A stretch of DNA of 64,000 nucleotides from JAXGPX01 sp040766745 (GCA_040766745.1 JAXGPX010000008.1:1-64000); one strand, 5' to 3'; positions 49,568 through 58,276 are shown, counted from the stretch's first letter. Notes: a model not told the origin generated them from the sequence alone. Translations and numbers: made by a program.

Positions 49568-50930
49568 AGCTCTCTTGTGGGGGCGGGCTGCCTCTATTAT
49601 GAGCTACCGCCTGGGCTTGGGGTTTTCGTGGGAAGGGGCTTTCGCAGTTATCCTGGCCAGCCACTTTCTGGGGCAATGGGCAGCGGCGAGGGTAATGAGA
49701 CGAGGCGACGGACATACCAGTGACTTTGACGCCGGCGATGGCGACTCTTTGAAGCGTTCTTTGCTCTTGGCGTGGGCAGGCATATTGATAGGCGTGAGTG
49801 TCTGCCTGGGGATCATCTGGCATAGCATAGGTCATCCCATGTCGTGGCTGTGTACCGGGGTTGCCCTGTCAGTGTTGTCTTCAGCTGTTGGCATAAACGC
49901 AGTTACCAAGCATCTTGGTTCTCTCGGGGCAAGGAGAAAACTGGTCTTAGGAAGTATTATTTTCTTCTTTATGGCGCTGGGCCGGACTGCCCCCCAATCA
50001 TCTGTATTTCGCGACACAATTTTGTATCTTCTTGTTTCTTCTATGTTTCTTATCAGGCAAAGAGGCCTCGAGGTTGATAAGAGCGTCCTGGTTTCAAGAA
50101 ACCGCCGCTGGAACACGAGTTCTGTAATAGTAGTGTCTATTGCCATGTTGTTGGCAGTGGCCTTTTCTCTGGGTTCGTCAGCAGGCAGGCAACTTGTGTC
50201 TGAACTACTGCGGGTAATTGAGCCGGTTCTTGAGAAGACGTTAGAGATTATCCTCCTGCCCGTGGGCTATTTCATCCAGTGGCTTGGGGCTATTCTGCAG
50301 AGGTTTATGACTCAAGATGACACCAAGTTTTCCATTGAATTTGATTCATTCCTTGATGATCTGCGAAAACTCCAGCAAGAGCAAGACACCCTTTTGACCC
50401 TGCCGCTTTGGCTGAAGTTGCTCTTATCCGGGACTGTCATCACTGTATCCCTTATCCTTTTGTGGCGTTTCATATCACGGACAATGGATAGGACAGAACA
50501 GGGCTTTGCAGATGAATCCCGGATCAGCCTCGCATCCAGTGGCGCTGTGAAAGAGTGGCTTGACCTCACTCTCAATGAAGGGAAACAGAAGTTGGGGAAG
50601 TCTTTGCAGCGTTTGCGCCGGTTGGTTTCTGGTTCAGACCCGCAGACCGTTGAAGAGATTTATGCCAGGGCAACCGAGTTCATGTCGAAGAAAGGTTTTC
50701 CGAGACATCCTGCTCTTACTCCGTTTGAATACCTGAGGATTATCGAGAATCATATGGGGGCAAGCGAGGTTTTCTCCTACTTGGAGACAATTTCATTAAT
50801 CTTCTCTGAGTGCCATTATGCATGCAGAAAACCAGAGGAGGCAGAGTGGCAATCGGCACTTTCCGCCTATCATGGTCTGCTGAGACACGAAGAATGGCAG
50901 GGTGCCGGTGAGCCGGCAGTCAGCGATTGA
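49527..50930 (+). CDS. Membrane protein with a C-terminal DUF4129-like domain
   Basis: 467 residues. The N-terminal half has about six spans (ILASHFLGQWAAARVM; LLLAWAGILIGVSVCLGII; SSVIVVSIAMLLAVAFSLG and others). A long helix-rich loop (residues about 225-290) and one more span (LLLSGTVITVSLILLWRFI) follow, then a soluble tail with RHPALTPFEYLRIIENHMG and FSECHYACRKPEEAEWQ, as in DUF4129, which usually sits at the end of transglutaminase-type membrane proteins. No transglutaminase Cys-His-Asp is visible, so that domain is missing. The start is TTG seven bases after GGGGAGGTG. Last gene of the MoxR operon. Confidence 0.75.
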   Translation: MKDWFQRALLSLSEALLWGRAASIMSYRLGLGFSWEGAFAVILASHFLGQWAAARVMRRGDGHTSDFDAGDGDSLKRSLLLAWAGILIGVSVCLGIIWHSIGHPMSWLCTGVALSVLSSAVGINAVTKHLGSLGARRKLVLGSIIFFFMALGRTAPQSSVFRDTILYLLVSSMFLIRQRGLEVDKSVLVSRNRRWNTSSVIVVSIAMLLAVAFSLGSSAGRQLVSELLRVIEPVLEKTLEIILLPVGYFIQWLGAILQRFMTQDDTKFSIEFDSFLDDLRKLQQEQDTLLTLPLWLKLLLSGTVITVSLILLWRFISRTMDRTEQGFADESRISLASSGAVKEWLDLTLNEGKQKLGKSLQRLRRLVSGSDPQTVEEIYARATEFMSKKGFPRHPALTPFEYLRIIENHMGASEVFSYLETISLIFSECHYACRKPEEAEWQSALSAYHGLLRHEEWQGAGEPAVSD

Positions 50931-50956
50931 AGATAGAATAGGTTGAACCCGTCCTG

Positions 50957-51310
50957 TAGATCGACGGCCAAATCTGCACCTGTCCATCTGCAGAACATTC
51001 AGCTGGAACGTGTGCGTCTGCTGATACATTCGGATGGAACTTGCCGTCAGGAACGACAGGTCGGCGCAAACCATTCCTCCGCAGAGACACTCAGCCTGAA
51101 CCTGTAGTTCGGAGCGACAGCTAAGCTTGAACCTGTGCGTGTACAGATACACTTTGGTGAAATATGTCTCCTGGAACGCTCCTTCGGCCCAAACCATTCC
51201 TCTACAGAAACACTTCAGCCGGCATCTGTATTCCATAGCGACAGTTTAGCTCAAACCGTTCTCCTACTGGTACACTCCGCTCGAACCTGTCGTTCAGAAC
51301 GACAGACAGA
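50957..51310. repeat. Tandem ~61.5-bp repeats, about six worn copies
   Basis: Anchors of the form C(T/C)(G/A)CAGANACACTTNNGC fall at 51018, 51079, 51141, 51202 and 51264, 61 or 62 bp apart, with an older copy at about 50957 and a half-phase match at 50988. Recurrent words are GAACCTGT, GAACGACAG and CAAACC(A/G)TTC. The sequence aligns by eye with the array at 21.1 kb (AAACCNTNCCT, then GCAG, ACA, TTAGC or TTCAGC, GAACCTG). At 51287-51305 it contains CTGTCGTTCAGAACGACAG, a near-perfect palindrome. Confidence 0.8.
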
Positions 51311-51579
51311 TATGGACTTGTGCTTCCAGATAAATTCCGGGTATCACCTGTTCTCCAGATCAAGGTCTACCTAGCCCTAACATCTGAAAATTCACTGTAT
51401 TAACCGGATCAAGAAGGTTTTTCAGCCCAGTGAGGCGGAAATACACACAGACCAAACCGTAAACCGGGTAGAACTAGGTCAAGGTATTGGAAGAAGTGTT
51501 GGGCGCAATATTACGTCAAGGCATTGGGCTGAGGCACTAGGCAGAAGCATTAGACAGAAGCACATAAGGGGGTATATCC

Positions 51580-52653
51580 ATGGACGAAAGACTCAGGCTT
51601 TTGAAGGAGATATCGGAGGTTCCCGGGGTGCCTGGTTTCGAGGATGAGGTCAGAGGGTTCATCCGGGAGCGCATGGCTGGGTTGGCAGAGGTCAGCCGGG
51701 ACAATCTTGGCAGCGTGATATGCAAGAAAACTGGGTCCTCAGCTGAGCCAAAGATTATGATGGCAGGCCACATGGACGAGATCGGAATGATGGTAACTTA
51801 CATAACCAAAGAAGGATTCCTTAAGTTTCAGACGTTGGGTGGTTGGTGGGAGCAGGTTATGCTGGCTCAGCGGGTGGTCGTCAAGACATCTGCAGGCAAC
51901 GTTCCGGGGCTGATTGGCTCAAAGCCTCCGCATATTCTCAAGTCTGAAGAAAGGAACAAGGTTACTCAGAAGGACCAGATGTTCATTGATATCGGCGCGT
52001 CGAGCAAAGAAGATGCTGAGGGCATGGGAGTCATGCCGGGAGACCCGATAGTGCCGGTGTCGCCGTTCATTCAGATGAAGAATCCTAAGTACCTGGTAGG
52101 CAAGGCATGGGACAACCGGATAGGATGTGCCATCTTCATGGAGGCCATAAAGGAATTGGCTGGAGTGGAGCATCCGAACACTGTCTATGGAGTTGGCACC
52201 GTCCAGGAAGAGGTAGGACTCAGGGGTGCAACCACCAGCGTGGCAGCGGTTGAGCCTGATATCGGGTTTGCCCTCGAGGTTGATATTGCCGGAGATACAC
52301 CTGGGATACAGGAGTTCGAGGCACAGTCAAAGTTAGGCAAAGGCCCAAGCATCCTGCTTTATGACAGCTCCATGGTTCCCCATAGGAAACTAAGGGATTT
52401 TGTCGTGAATACAGCTCGAGAAGCGAACATCCCGATCCAGTTCAACTCCATGTCAGGCGGTGGCACTGATGCAGGGCGTATTCATCTCCACAAGACAGGT
52501 GTTCCAAGCCTTGTGATTTGCGTTCCGGCACGGTATATCCACAGCCATGCAGGCATTATACACAAGGATGATTTTGATGCGGCGGTTTCCCTCATGGTTG
52601 AACTGGTAAAGAGGTTTGATGCAAAGGCAGTAGAGGAGATTAAGGGAGATTAG
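51580..52653 (+). CDS. M42 family metallo-aminopeptidase
   Basis: 357 residues of a dinuclear metal aminopeptidase (PepA/FrvX/TET type), usually a large cytoplasmic shell that trims peptides. Metal ligands and base are all visible: H64 (AGHMDEIG), D178 (KAWDNRIG), the general base E210 and ligand E211 (VQEEVG), D235 (EVDIAGD) and H321 (YIHSHAG; most members read IHSPVE here, so HAG is a small variation). The PA-like insert domain (about 75-165) is present. GGGGGT lies nine bases before the ATG. It stands alone between the repeats and the AbiE genes and adds to the peptide-degrading set. Confidence 0.94.
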   Translation: MDERLRLLKEISEVPGVPGFEDEVRGFIRERMAGLAEVSRDNLGSVICKKTGSSAEPKIMMAGHMDEIGMMVTYITKEGFLKFQTLGGWWEQVMLAQRVVVKTSAGNVPGLIGSKPPHILKSEERNKVTQKDQMFIDIGASSKEDAEGMGVMPGDPIVPVSPFIQMKNPKYLVGKAWDNRIGCAIFMEAIKELAGVEHPNTVYGVGTVQEEVGLRGATTSVAAVEPDIGFALEVDIAGDTPGIQEFEAQSKLGKGPSILLYDSSMVPHRKLRDFVVNTAREANIPIQFNSMSGGGTDAGRIHLHKTGVPSLVICVPARYIHSHAGIIHKDDFDAAVSLMVELVKRFDAKAVEEIKGD

Positions 52654-52967
52654 GAGAGATTGGGGGAGATGCTGTTATTAGTGAACAGCACGAGGGTCAT
52701 TGAGATTCCATCCTGGCCATTATGCTGGAACTGACGCTTTAGAACAGTGGAAGGAATGATACAAAAGCGCAGAATAGTCATTGCGGCAAATATGCGATGA
52801 TACCAAGCCACCATAAGAATAGCGGTGGCTTGGTATTAAGTGGACTCTGTATGATGTTGAAAAGTGAGATTAGTTCCAATTGGGAGAACAATGCCAAGTA
52901 TACGTCATTGAAAGCGACACTTGACACGGACGGTTTTAGTGCGACTAGGAACTCAATCAAATAAGGA
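52654..52967. other. Gap between convergent genes
   Basis: Contains the 12-bp hairpin listed next and otherwise no recognised feature. Base composition is a little richer in A and T towards the AbiE genes, which fits the idea that those genes came from elsewhere. Confidence 0.4.
52801..52835. terminator. Strong 12-bp hairpin between convergent genes
   Basis: TACCAAGCCACC (52801-52812) pairs perfectly with GGTGGCTTGGTA (52824-52835) around an 11-base loop. It lies after the M42 gene (plus) and after the AbiEii gene (minus). Only TTAAG follows, so termination is plausible in both directions but not certain. Confidence 0.55.
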
Positions 52968-53861
52968 TTATCTCCACATAAGTTTTGCCGCCGACCATTC
53001 TCCAAAGAACTCAGTTTCATCGGTTACAGCAATCCAAATAGGTGACAGGAACTCGTCAACTATTCGTAGGACTTCAGTAAATGTTAGGCTAGGCAGTTTC
53101 AGCCGTTTCAGGAATTGCTGCCATTTATCCTGCATATCGTGATTTTTTCCAAGAGATACAATTGTCTTTATGCTGTCTTTTCCGTAATTTGTGCCTCGAT
53201 TCTGCAGGGTTTGAAAAATGGCTTCTTGTAGCTTTCGGCCATCAAAGTCAAAAGTACGGGCCAGAAAGTAGATATCATAAAAGTCTTTCATCCGGCTAGT
53301 GAGTTCCATACGCTGCAGAATAGCATCAAGTTTCTCTGCGACAGTGCTCTCCAGAGAATATGTATTGATCTTTGGGGCTATGAATCCCGTAAGCTGCACG
53401 GGGATCGTCCGCTTTTCCGCCTTAGGTACGATTACATCCCCTACGCATATGTCTACCTTGAATGGTGTGCGTGTATTCTTGATTCGTCCGATGAGTTTGA
53501 AGCTCACACCGTTGTATTTATGCTGGAGAGCAATGTTTTCATAACCTTTGGTTTCAAAGGCTATGAAGTTGTTCCCGGTATCTACGGCCAGAATTCTATC
53601 GATAATCCCCTGTATCTGTTGTAGGCTATTCGGTAAACGACGCATGTGAAAGTCAACATCAATGGTTGAGCGACTCTCAAAATTTGTTAACATGTAGATG
53701 AAGAGACCGCCTTTAAGGATAAGGTTGTCGGCAAAATCTGACATGGACACCCGGCGAAGGAACTCTTCCTGACACAATAACTGCAAGTACAGTTGCAGTG
53801 GTTTACCAGTTGCCTTTGACTTGTTCTTCAGTCTTGCAATAACGGATGCCCCCATGTCCAT
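52968..53861 (-). CDS. AbiEii-type toxin (nucleotidyltransferase) of a type IV toxin-antitoxin system
   Basis: 297 residues of the AbiEii/AbiGii nucleotidyltransferase family, which slows growth by adding nucleotides to RNA (tRNA in studied members) and can protect against phage. Motifs in order: LILKGGLFIYML, the catalytic pair STIDVDFHM (Asp-x-Asp), KVDICVGD (third Asp), LESTVAEKLDAI and SRMKDFYDIYFLA. The ATG starts directly after the stop of the antitoxin gene (TAAATG), as expected for a coupled pair. The gene is more A/T-rich than its neighbours, which suggests transfer. Confidence 0.92.
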   Translation of the reverse strand: MDMGASVIARLKNKSKATGKPLQLYLQLLCQEEFLRRVSMSDFADNLILKGGLFIYMLTNFESRSTIDVDFHMRRLPNSLQQIQGIIDRILAVDTGNNFIAFETKGYENIALQHKYNGVSFKLIGRIKNTRTPFKVDICVGDVIVPKAEKRTIPVQLTGFIAPKINTYSLESTVAEKLDAILQRMELTSRMKDFYDIYFLARTFDFDGRKLQEAIFQTLQNRGTNYGKDSIKTIVSLGKNHDMQDKWQQFLKRLKLPSLTFTEVLRIVDEFLSPIWIAVTDETEFFGEWSAAKLMWR

Positions 53862-54467
53862 TTACAGCCATACTCCAATCCGTTCTTTGACCTTCCTATT
53901 CACCCTCCGGAGCTTAGCGTATTTTAGCAGATCGGGGATACACTTGTTTCTATCCCTTATGTAGTTCAGTATTGCCTTGTTGAAGGTTTCCCTGTCCATC
54001 TTACTCTCGTATCTTAGACATTCGCAGATTAGCCGGTCACGGTCGAAAATCATTATTGTGCAGTCACCATAGTCGGCTTCAGTGATGCCAAATTCAAGTT
54101 GTGAAGGCTCTAGATAATAGGGCTGTATATTGGGGTAGTCTAGGTTAAAACGGGCTTTTGAGGTATCTTTATCTACGGCCAGATCCCAGGCAAGAGGGGT
54201 ACGATCGCTGTAGCCATAATAGAAAAGCGCTGAGTACATGCAAAGAACTCCGTCAGGGAAAAGCTGCGCGATCATGGCAGCTTCGCTGGTATCGTTTGCT
54301 TGTTCTGCAAGGCGATAGTAGCCGTGTCTAATCTTTTCGAGCATTCCGTTTTTCAGCAGCATCTGTATTCTGGAATAGCCAATATTTAGCGCCGAAAGCT
54401 CCGCGGTTCTTATAATACCATTATTAGATTCTGCAATCTGTTTTATCGTGTCTGCCTGCCTCATCAT
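53862..54467 (-). CDS. AbiEi-type antitoxin and autoregulator
   Basis: 201 residues. The N-terminal winged helix (TIKQIAESNNGIIRTAELSA, then YSRIQMLLKNGMLEKIRHGY) binds DNA and the C-terminal domain (MIFDRDRLICECLRY; FNKAILNYIRD) gives antitoxicity in the studied AbiEi. Gene order antitoxin then toxin is the normal one. Upstream are a good promoter and two inverted repeats that should be its operator (listed below). Confidence 0.9.
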   Translation of the reverse strand: MMRQADTIKQIAESNNGIIRTAELSALNIGYSRIQMLLKNGMLEKIRHGYYRLAEQANDTSEAAMIAQLFPDGVLCMYSALFYYGYSDRTPLAWDLAVDKDTSKARFNLDYPNIQPYYLEPSQLEFGITEADYGDCTIMIFDRDRLICECLRYESKMDRETFNKAILNYIRDRNKCIPDLLKYAKLRRVNRKVKERIGVWL

Positions 54468-54482
54468 TCCACCACTTTTCTA

Positions 54483-54591
54483 CCGCTCTGAGACCAAAAG
54501 AGCGGAGATTTACTAGCCCCATTGTACGGAGTTTTATGGAAAAGTCAACTTAATTTCCGCTACAAAGCGTTTGAAGCGGAAGTTAAGTTGC
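54483..54591 (-). promoter_or_regulatory. AbiE promoter with two inverted-repeat operators
   Basis: On the minus strand, TTGACT (complement of 54544-54549) and TACAAT (complement of 54521-54526) are 17 bp apart. A long inverted repeat (arms 54547-54562 and 54576-54591; CAACTTAATTTCCGCT with one mismatch) overlaps the minus 35 box. A second, CCGCTCT/AGAGCGG (54483-54489 and 54499-54505), lies just downstream of the minus 10 box. Studied AbiEi proteins repress their own promoter by binding two inverted repeats, and this layout agrees. Confidence 0.75.
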
Positions 54592-54911
54592 GTCTCATGC
54601 TGTTCTCCGTTCTTTATCTGCCCTTGAGGAGTGGGTGAGGGACAATTGCCAGGGTAACCTGAGTAGGTGTGGACGCGGTCGGGCTTGATGTGGATTCATA
54701 CAGGATACTCCCTCTTCAGTCAGAGCATCCAGAACAGTGGTGCGATTTTTGTAAGACATAACAGGTTCGGATTCGAATTGGATTTTCAAAGGAGATGGAA
54801 GGTAACTTGGGGTTCAAAGCAGTAAAGCCTAGTATAGGGTCAAGACTATAGAGAGCAGAGATTACGATGGTCTGTTGCTCAACCAATCTAGGTAAGGGAG
54901 GAGTATGAGGA
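54592..54911. other. Gap between the AbiE promoter and the Nudix gene
   Basis: No gene is recognised. A 64-codon frame on the minus strand has no ribosome binding site and no known family. GGGAGGAG at about 54896 is the ribosome binding site of the following gene. Confidence 0.4.
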
Positions 54912-55367
54912 ATGTCGGCCGATCGCTACATAGTCAACGTTGAGGCTGCTATTTACAACGATGATAAATGGCTGGTTGTCAAAAGAAGTGAACTGGAAGA
55001 GCATGCTCCTGGTACCTTGGCATTGGTAGGCGGAAAAGTGGAAGTTGCTTCCGGGGGCGATGATGTTTTGGAAGATACTCTGAGGAGAGAAGTAAAGGAA
55101 GAAGTAGGTGTCGAGGTAGACGCTATGGACTATTTGGAGAGTAAGGCATTCATGACCAATGATGGCCAGATGGTGGTGGACATTGTCTTCTTGTGCAGAT
55201 ACAAGAGTGGAAAGTCCAGGTGTGTGGATAAAGACGAGGTTGCTGAAGTGCATTGGGTAACTGCAAGCGACATAGCGGGAAATCAGAAGGCTCCTAGTTA
55301 TCTTAAGCAAACTATTGCACGAGCAGAGGAGAAGAGACTGGCACGAAGAGCAGATGTTTGGAGGTAG
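54912..55367 (+). CDS. Nudix hydrolase
   Basis: 151 residues. The Nudix box is nearly standard: GGKVEVASGGDDVLEDTLRR, then EVKEEVG, with the metal-binding Glu residues in REVKEEVG; it is two or three residues longer than the textbook box because of SGGD. The N-terminal strand is YIVNVEAAIYNDDKWLVVKR and the end is DEVAEVHWVTASDI. Such enzymes hydrolyse nucleoside diphosphate derivatives, for example damaged nucleotides. The ATG has GGGAGGAG ten bases before it. Convergent with the GNAT gene; the substrate cannot be told. Confidence 0.9.
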   Translation: MSADRYIVNVEAAIYNDDKWLVVKRSELEEHAPGTLALVGGKVEVASGGDDVLEDTLRREVKEEVGVEVDAMDYLESKAFMTNDGQMVVDIVFLCRYKSGKSRCVDKDEVAEVHWVTASDIAGNQKAPSYLKQTIARAEEKRLARRADVWR

Positions 55368-55433
55368 TAAAGTGAGGAACTCGCCCGACTACATAATTGA
55401 GAGTGCCTCGTCTGAAGGACTTTCTACCCCACC

Positions 55434-55913
55434 TCACACCCACATCTCAAATTCAAACTCATGCTTCAGCGGAATCCCATCAATGCCGGTCATGGGCATA
55501 GATGGCTTCAACTCCCTGGATCTGTCCAGTGCATTGATATGTACCGCTGCCAAGGAGAATCCCTGCTTTTGATAGAATCGGATGGCCTGGGTGTTATCGT
55601 TGGTGGTGATTAGCCAGACCCGCCTGCACTGGGCTGCTCTGGCGGCGTCTACAACCGACCTGATTAGAGCCGAGCCAATGCCTCTGCCCCTGCCTTGGTC
55701 AAGTATGGTCAGGACGGTGATTTCACATTGGCTGGCGGTTATCATGTATGTAATGAAGCCCAGGATGTCTCCGTCCTCAACCAAGACAAAGCCCGGGTTT
55801 GTGGAAGTATCGATGGCCTTACCTCTGGTGACGATAACAGGCCCCATCCACTGTTCTTCGATAATCCGGTCAACGGTAGCCCTGGAGGTTGAGTCAATTT
55901 CCCGGATATTCAT
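55434..55913 (-). CDS. GNAT family N-acetyltransferase
   Basis: 159 residues. It has the acetyl-CoA loop QGRGRGIGSALIRSVV, the preceding strand CEITVLTILD and the late FYQKQGFSLAAVHI, all classical for GNAT. The N-terminus reads MNIREIDSTSRATVDRIIEE. Its acceptor is unknown. What is odd is the DNA before it: the first codons and the leader are repeated two to three times upstream in worn form (see the entry at 55889). Confidence 0.9.
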   Translation of the reverse strand: MNIREIDSTSRATVDRIIEEQWMGPVIVTRGKAIDTSTNPGFVLVEDGDILGFITYMITASQCEITVLTILDQGRGRGIGSALIRSVVDAARAAQCRRVWLITTNDNTQAIRFYQKQGFSLAAVHINALDRSRELKPSMPMTGIDGIPLKHEFEFEMWV

Positions 55914-56140
55914 GTCATTTTCACCTCGTTCACGACCTTTGGCGGTTCAGTTGACAGCAGTTTGGGTGATTGAGTCAGATTTACGGATATTCAATATCAT
56001 TTCGACCTTGTTTATGACTTTTGGCGGTCCAGTTGACAGCAGTTTGGGTGATTGAGTTGATTTATTGGATATGCATGTGATTCCCACCTTCATCCATGAA
56101 TTTCGGATAATCCGGTCAACTGCCACACGGCAGGCTGAGT
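55889..56140 (-). repeat. Three ~82-bp tandem copies of the GNAT gene 5' end
   Basis: Copies begin at 55889, 55970 and 56052 (plus-strand numbering, TTGAGT...). The first is the real start of the GNAT gene with its leader. On the minus strand the others encode NIRKSDSITQTAV and GEIYSACRVAVDRIIRNSWM, recognisable relatives of the true NIREIDSTSRATVDRIIEEQWM. So the start region was duplicated in tandem and has decayed. The spacer GGCGGT(T/C)CAGTTGACAGCAG is also repeated. Confidence 0.7.
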
Positions 56141-56229
56141 AGATTTCACCGACAATAATATCACCTTCGCCCTTGGCCGTATTTATATTTGAGGTTTGGC
56201 CATGGGGCGATTGGTATCGAGGGGACTGG

Positions 56230-56420
56230 CGCGAAAGCGGATGGGTTTGAGGCAAAACCGGTGCGGAACCGGATGGGTTTGGATGGAAAGTGGTGCGAAA
56301 TCGGAGGGGTTCTGAGTTGGGGTAGTCTGAATCAGGCGGATCGGTGTGAAAACGGACGAGTTTGAGGGAAAACCAGTGTGGAATCGGAGCGGTTTGACGC
56401 AAGAGTGGTCCGATTTCGGT
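56230..56420. repeat. Tandem ~32-bp repeats, five or six worn copies
   Basis: Units start at about 56231, 56263, 56295, 56346, 56378 and 56408, mostly 32 bp apart, with plan G(T)GCGAAANCGGANGGGTTTGA..GAAAACC. Similar short units (GGAAAGGTTTGGGTTGACC; GGTTTGGGTTGAACC) continue to about 56640 in less regular form. The long minus-strand frames across it are Pro/Ser/Thr-rich products of the repeats. Same unit length and style as the array at 11556. Confidence 0.7.
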
Positions 56421-56678
56421 GGGAGATTGTGCCAGGGCCGTACGTCCCCGGTCGCCGTGGTGCGAAGCCGGAAAGGTTTGGGTTGACCGGAAAGGTTTGG
56501 GTTGAACCGGGGGGGTTGGCTAGATTGGATTTAGAGGGGAAGAAGGTAGTTGCGACAAGGCAAGCGGAACCGGCCGGGCTTGGGTGGAACCGCAAGGCTT
56601 GGGTGGAACCAAAGGGTTTGGCTGGAACCTGACGTACTTTGGCTGAGGGCAATTCTCTCTCCCTGAAGGAAATGCTCA

Positions 56679-57494
56679 TTGTCTGTCGAAGCCTTATTAC
56701 TGCAATTTCACAGCGCAGATGTGGTTCGCGGCTCTAGGGACGGAGGTCTTCATGTGGTCCAAAGCAAGGGTTTGAGCGGCAGCACTTTGAAGATTATTGC
56801 TGTAATATCAATGCTTATAGACCATACCTTTTATGCTATTTTCGACAAAGTGTATATAGGCAGGAGACTTCCTATGCCCGGGCTCTACTTTCAAGATGGT
56901 TGCCTGAACTACCAACATTGGATATTCGGATTGGAAAGGCTGATGAGAAGCACAATAGGGCGGATAGCGTTTCCGATATTCTGTTTTCTGCTTGTACAGG
57001 GATTTATCCATACATCAAGCAAGAGCAAATACAAGATCAGGCTGCTCACTTCTGCACTCCTGTCAGAAATACCGTTTAACCTAGCATTTCGAGATAGGTT
57101 CGCTTTTGGCGCGTCAAATGTGTTTTTCACGCTATGGCTTGGTCTTTTGTCATTGGAAATGATACAGAAAGACTGGCATCCGGTGTTTCGGGGCCTGGCA
57201 GTGGGTGGCATAGCGCTTCTGGCCAACGCTCTAGGCTGTGATTACGGAGCATCAGGGGTTTTGCTGATAGTCATGCTCTACTTTGCAAAAGACGACAAGG
57301 TTATGACGGTCTTGGTAGGCCTCTTTGCCATTTTTGCACTCCCAGCGATTAGTGCGATGAGCATGTTGGCGTACATACCGATATACTTCTACAATGGAAA
57401 AAGAGGTTTGACGTTGAAATATGTGTTCTACGCCTTTTACCCGGTGCATTTGCTAATCCTGTATTTTGTGAGATGCGCGATGGTGAGAGGTTAA
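56679..57494 (+). CDS. TraX-like polytopic membrane protein
   Basis: 271 residues with about eight spans. Start of the family pattern: LSGSTLKIIAVISMLIDHT, then IGRIAFPIFCFLLVQGFIHT and LLTSALLSEIPFNLAF, all typical of TraX-family proteins. In F plasmids TraX acetylates pilin; in most Bacillota the role is unknown. The end PVHLLILYFVRCAMVRG is conserved too. The start is TTG with GAAGGA nine bases before it. No other conjugation gene is near; a link to the type IV pilus 35 kb away is only a thought. Confidence 0.85.
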   Translation: MSVEALLLQFHSADVVRGSRDGGLHVVQSKGLSGSTLKIIAVISMLIDHTFYAIFDKVYIGRRLPMPGLYFQDGCLNYQHWIFGLERLMRSTIGRIAFPIFCFLLVQGFIHTSSKSKYKIRLLTSALLSEIPFNLAFRDRFAFGASNVFFTLWLGLLSLEMIQKDWHPVFRGLAVGGIALLANALGCDYGASGVLLIVMLYFAKDDKVMTVLVGLFAIFALPAISAMSMLAYIPIYFYNGKRGLTLKYVFYAFYPVHLLILYFVRCAMVRG

Positions 57495-57566
57495 GTGGTA
57501 AAAAGGGGCTTTCGAGTTGAATTGATGAGTCGTTGGGTCAGCGCTCCCATGATTTCCGCACTACTA

Positions 57567-58187
57567 TCACTTTCGCTTGAGGTAGAACACAGCCAATTGT
57601 GTGCGGTCGCGCAGGTTCAGTTTCTCCAGAATGACGCTCAGGTAGTTGCGCACTGTGCCTTCGCTCAGGTATAAGGCTTCGGCAATTTCCCGGTTGCTCA
57701 GCCCTTTTGCCACAAGTTCAATGATTCTCTGTTCTCTCTGGTTGATTCCGAACTCAGCAAGGTCTGCTTGTCCGCCGCCTCTCAGCAGCTTGGGCAGTTT
57801 AGTGACAATAGCATCGCCGAACACGTTTTGCCCCGTGTGCACCGCTTTCAGGGCAGGGATGATGCTCTCAAAGTCCTGCTTCAGAATATATCCTTTTGCG
57901 CCCAGCCTGAGGGCTTGCACAATATACTCATCATCCAGGAACGTGGTCAGAAATAGAATTCGCGCATCGGGAAATTGGCTGAGGAGGCGCTCGCAGGCCT
58001 CGAGGCCTGTCATCTTGTCCATCCGGATATCCATGAGCAATACATCGGGCTCAAGCTGTGTGAACAATTCCACTGCCTCGCGACCGTCATGGCCCATTCC
58101 GACGACCTCGATGCCGTCGCTTGTTTGCAGAATGGTCTTGAGCGATTGGCAGACCAGTGGGTCATCGTCGACTACAAGAACTCTCAT
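57567..58187 (-). CDS. Response regulator, NarL/FixJ family
   Basis: 206 residues: receiver domain (about 1-120) with VVDDDPLV, the phosphorylated D53 in LLMDIRMDKM and LRLGAKGYILKQ, then a LuxR-type helix-turn-helix (NQREQRIIELVAKGLSNREI, AEALYLSEGTVRNYLSVIL). AGGAGG lies seven bases before the ATG. It follows its histidine kinase gene by 89 bp on the same strand. Likely target: the ABC-2 exporter operon that starts 2.1 kb away in the other direction. Confidence 0.95.
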   Translation of the reverse strand: MRVLVVDDDPLVCQSLKTILQTSDGIEVVGMGHDGREAVELFTQLEPDVLLMDIRMDKMTGLEACERLLSQFPDARILFLTTFLDDEYIVQALRLGAKGYILKQDFESIIPALKAVHTGQNVFGDAIVTKLPKLLRGGGQADLAEFGINQREQRIIELVAKGLSNREIAEALYLSEGTVRNYLSVILEKLNLRDRTQLAVFYLKRK

Positions 58188-58276
58188 GCAGGAACCTCCT
58201 CTATTTATTGCCGGCTACAAGGACGCATCCGGAGTTGCCTCGTTACGGCAATTTAGATGAAGCTCACCGGATTTCC

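Noticed and set aside
54595..54789. 64-codon minus-strand frame
   Set aside because: TTG start without a ribosome binding site; no recognisable domain.
55947..56679. Two long minus-strand frames (151 and 115 codons)
   Set aside because: Composed of the 32-bp repeats and the worn GNAT copies; Pro/Ser/Thr-rich without a fold.
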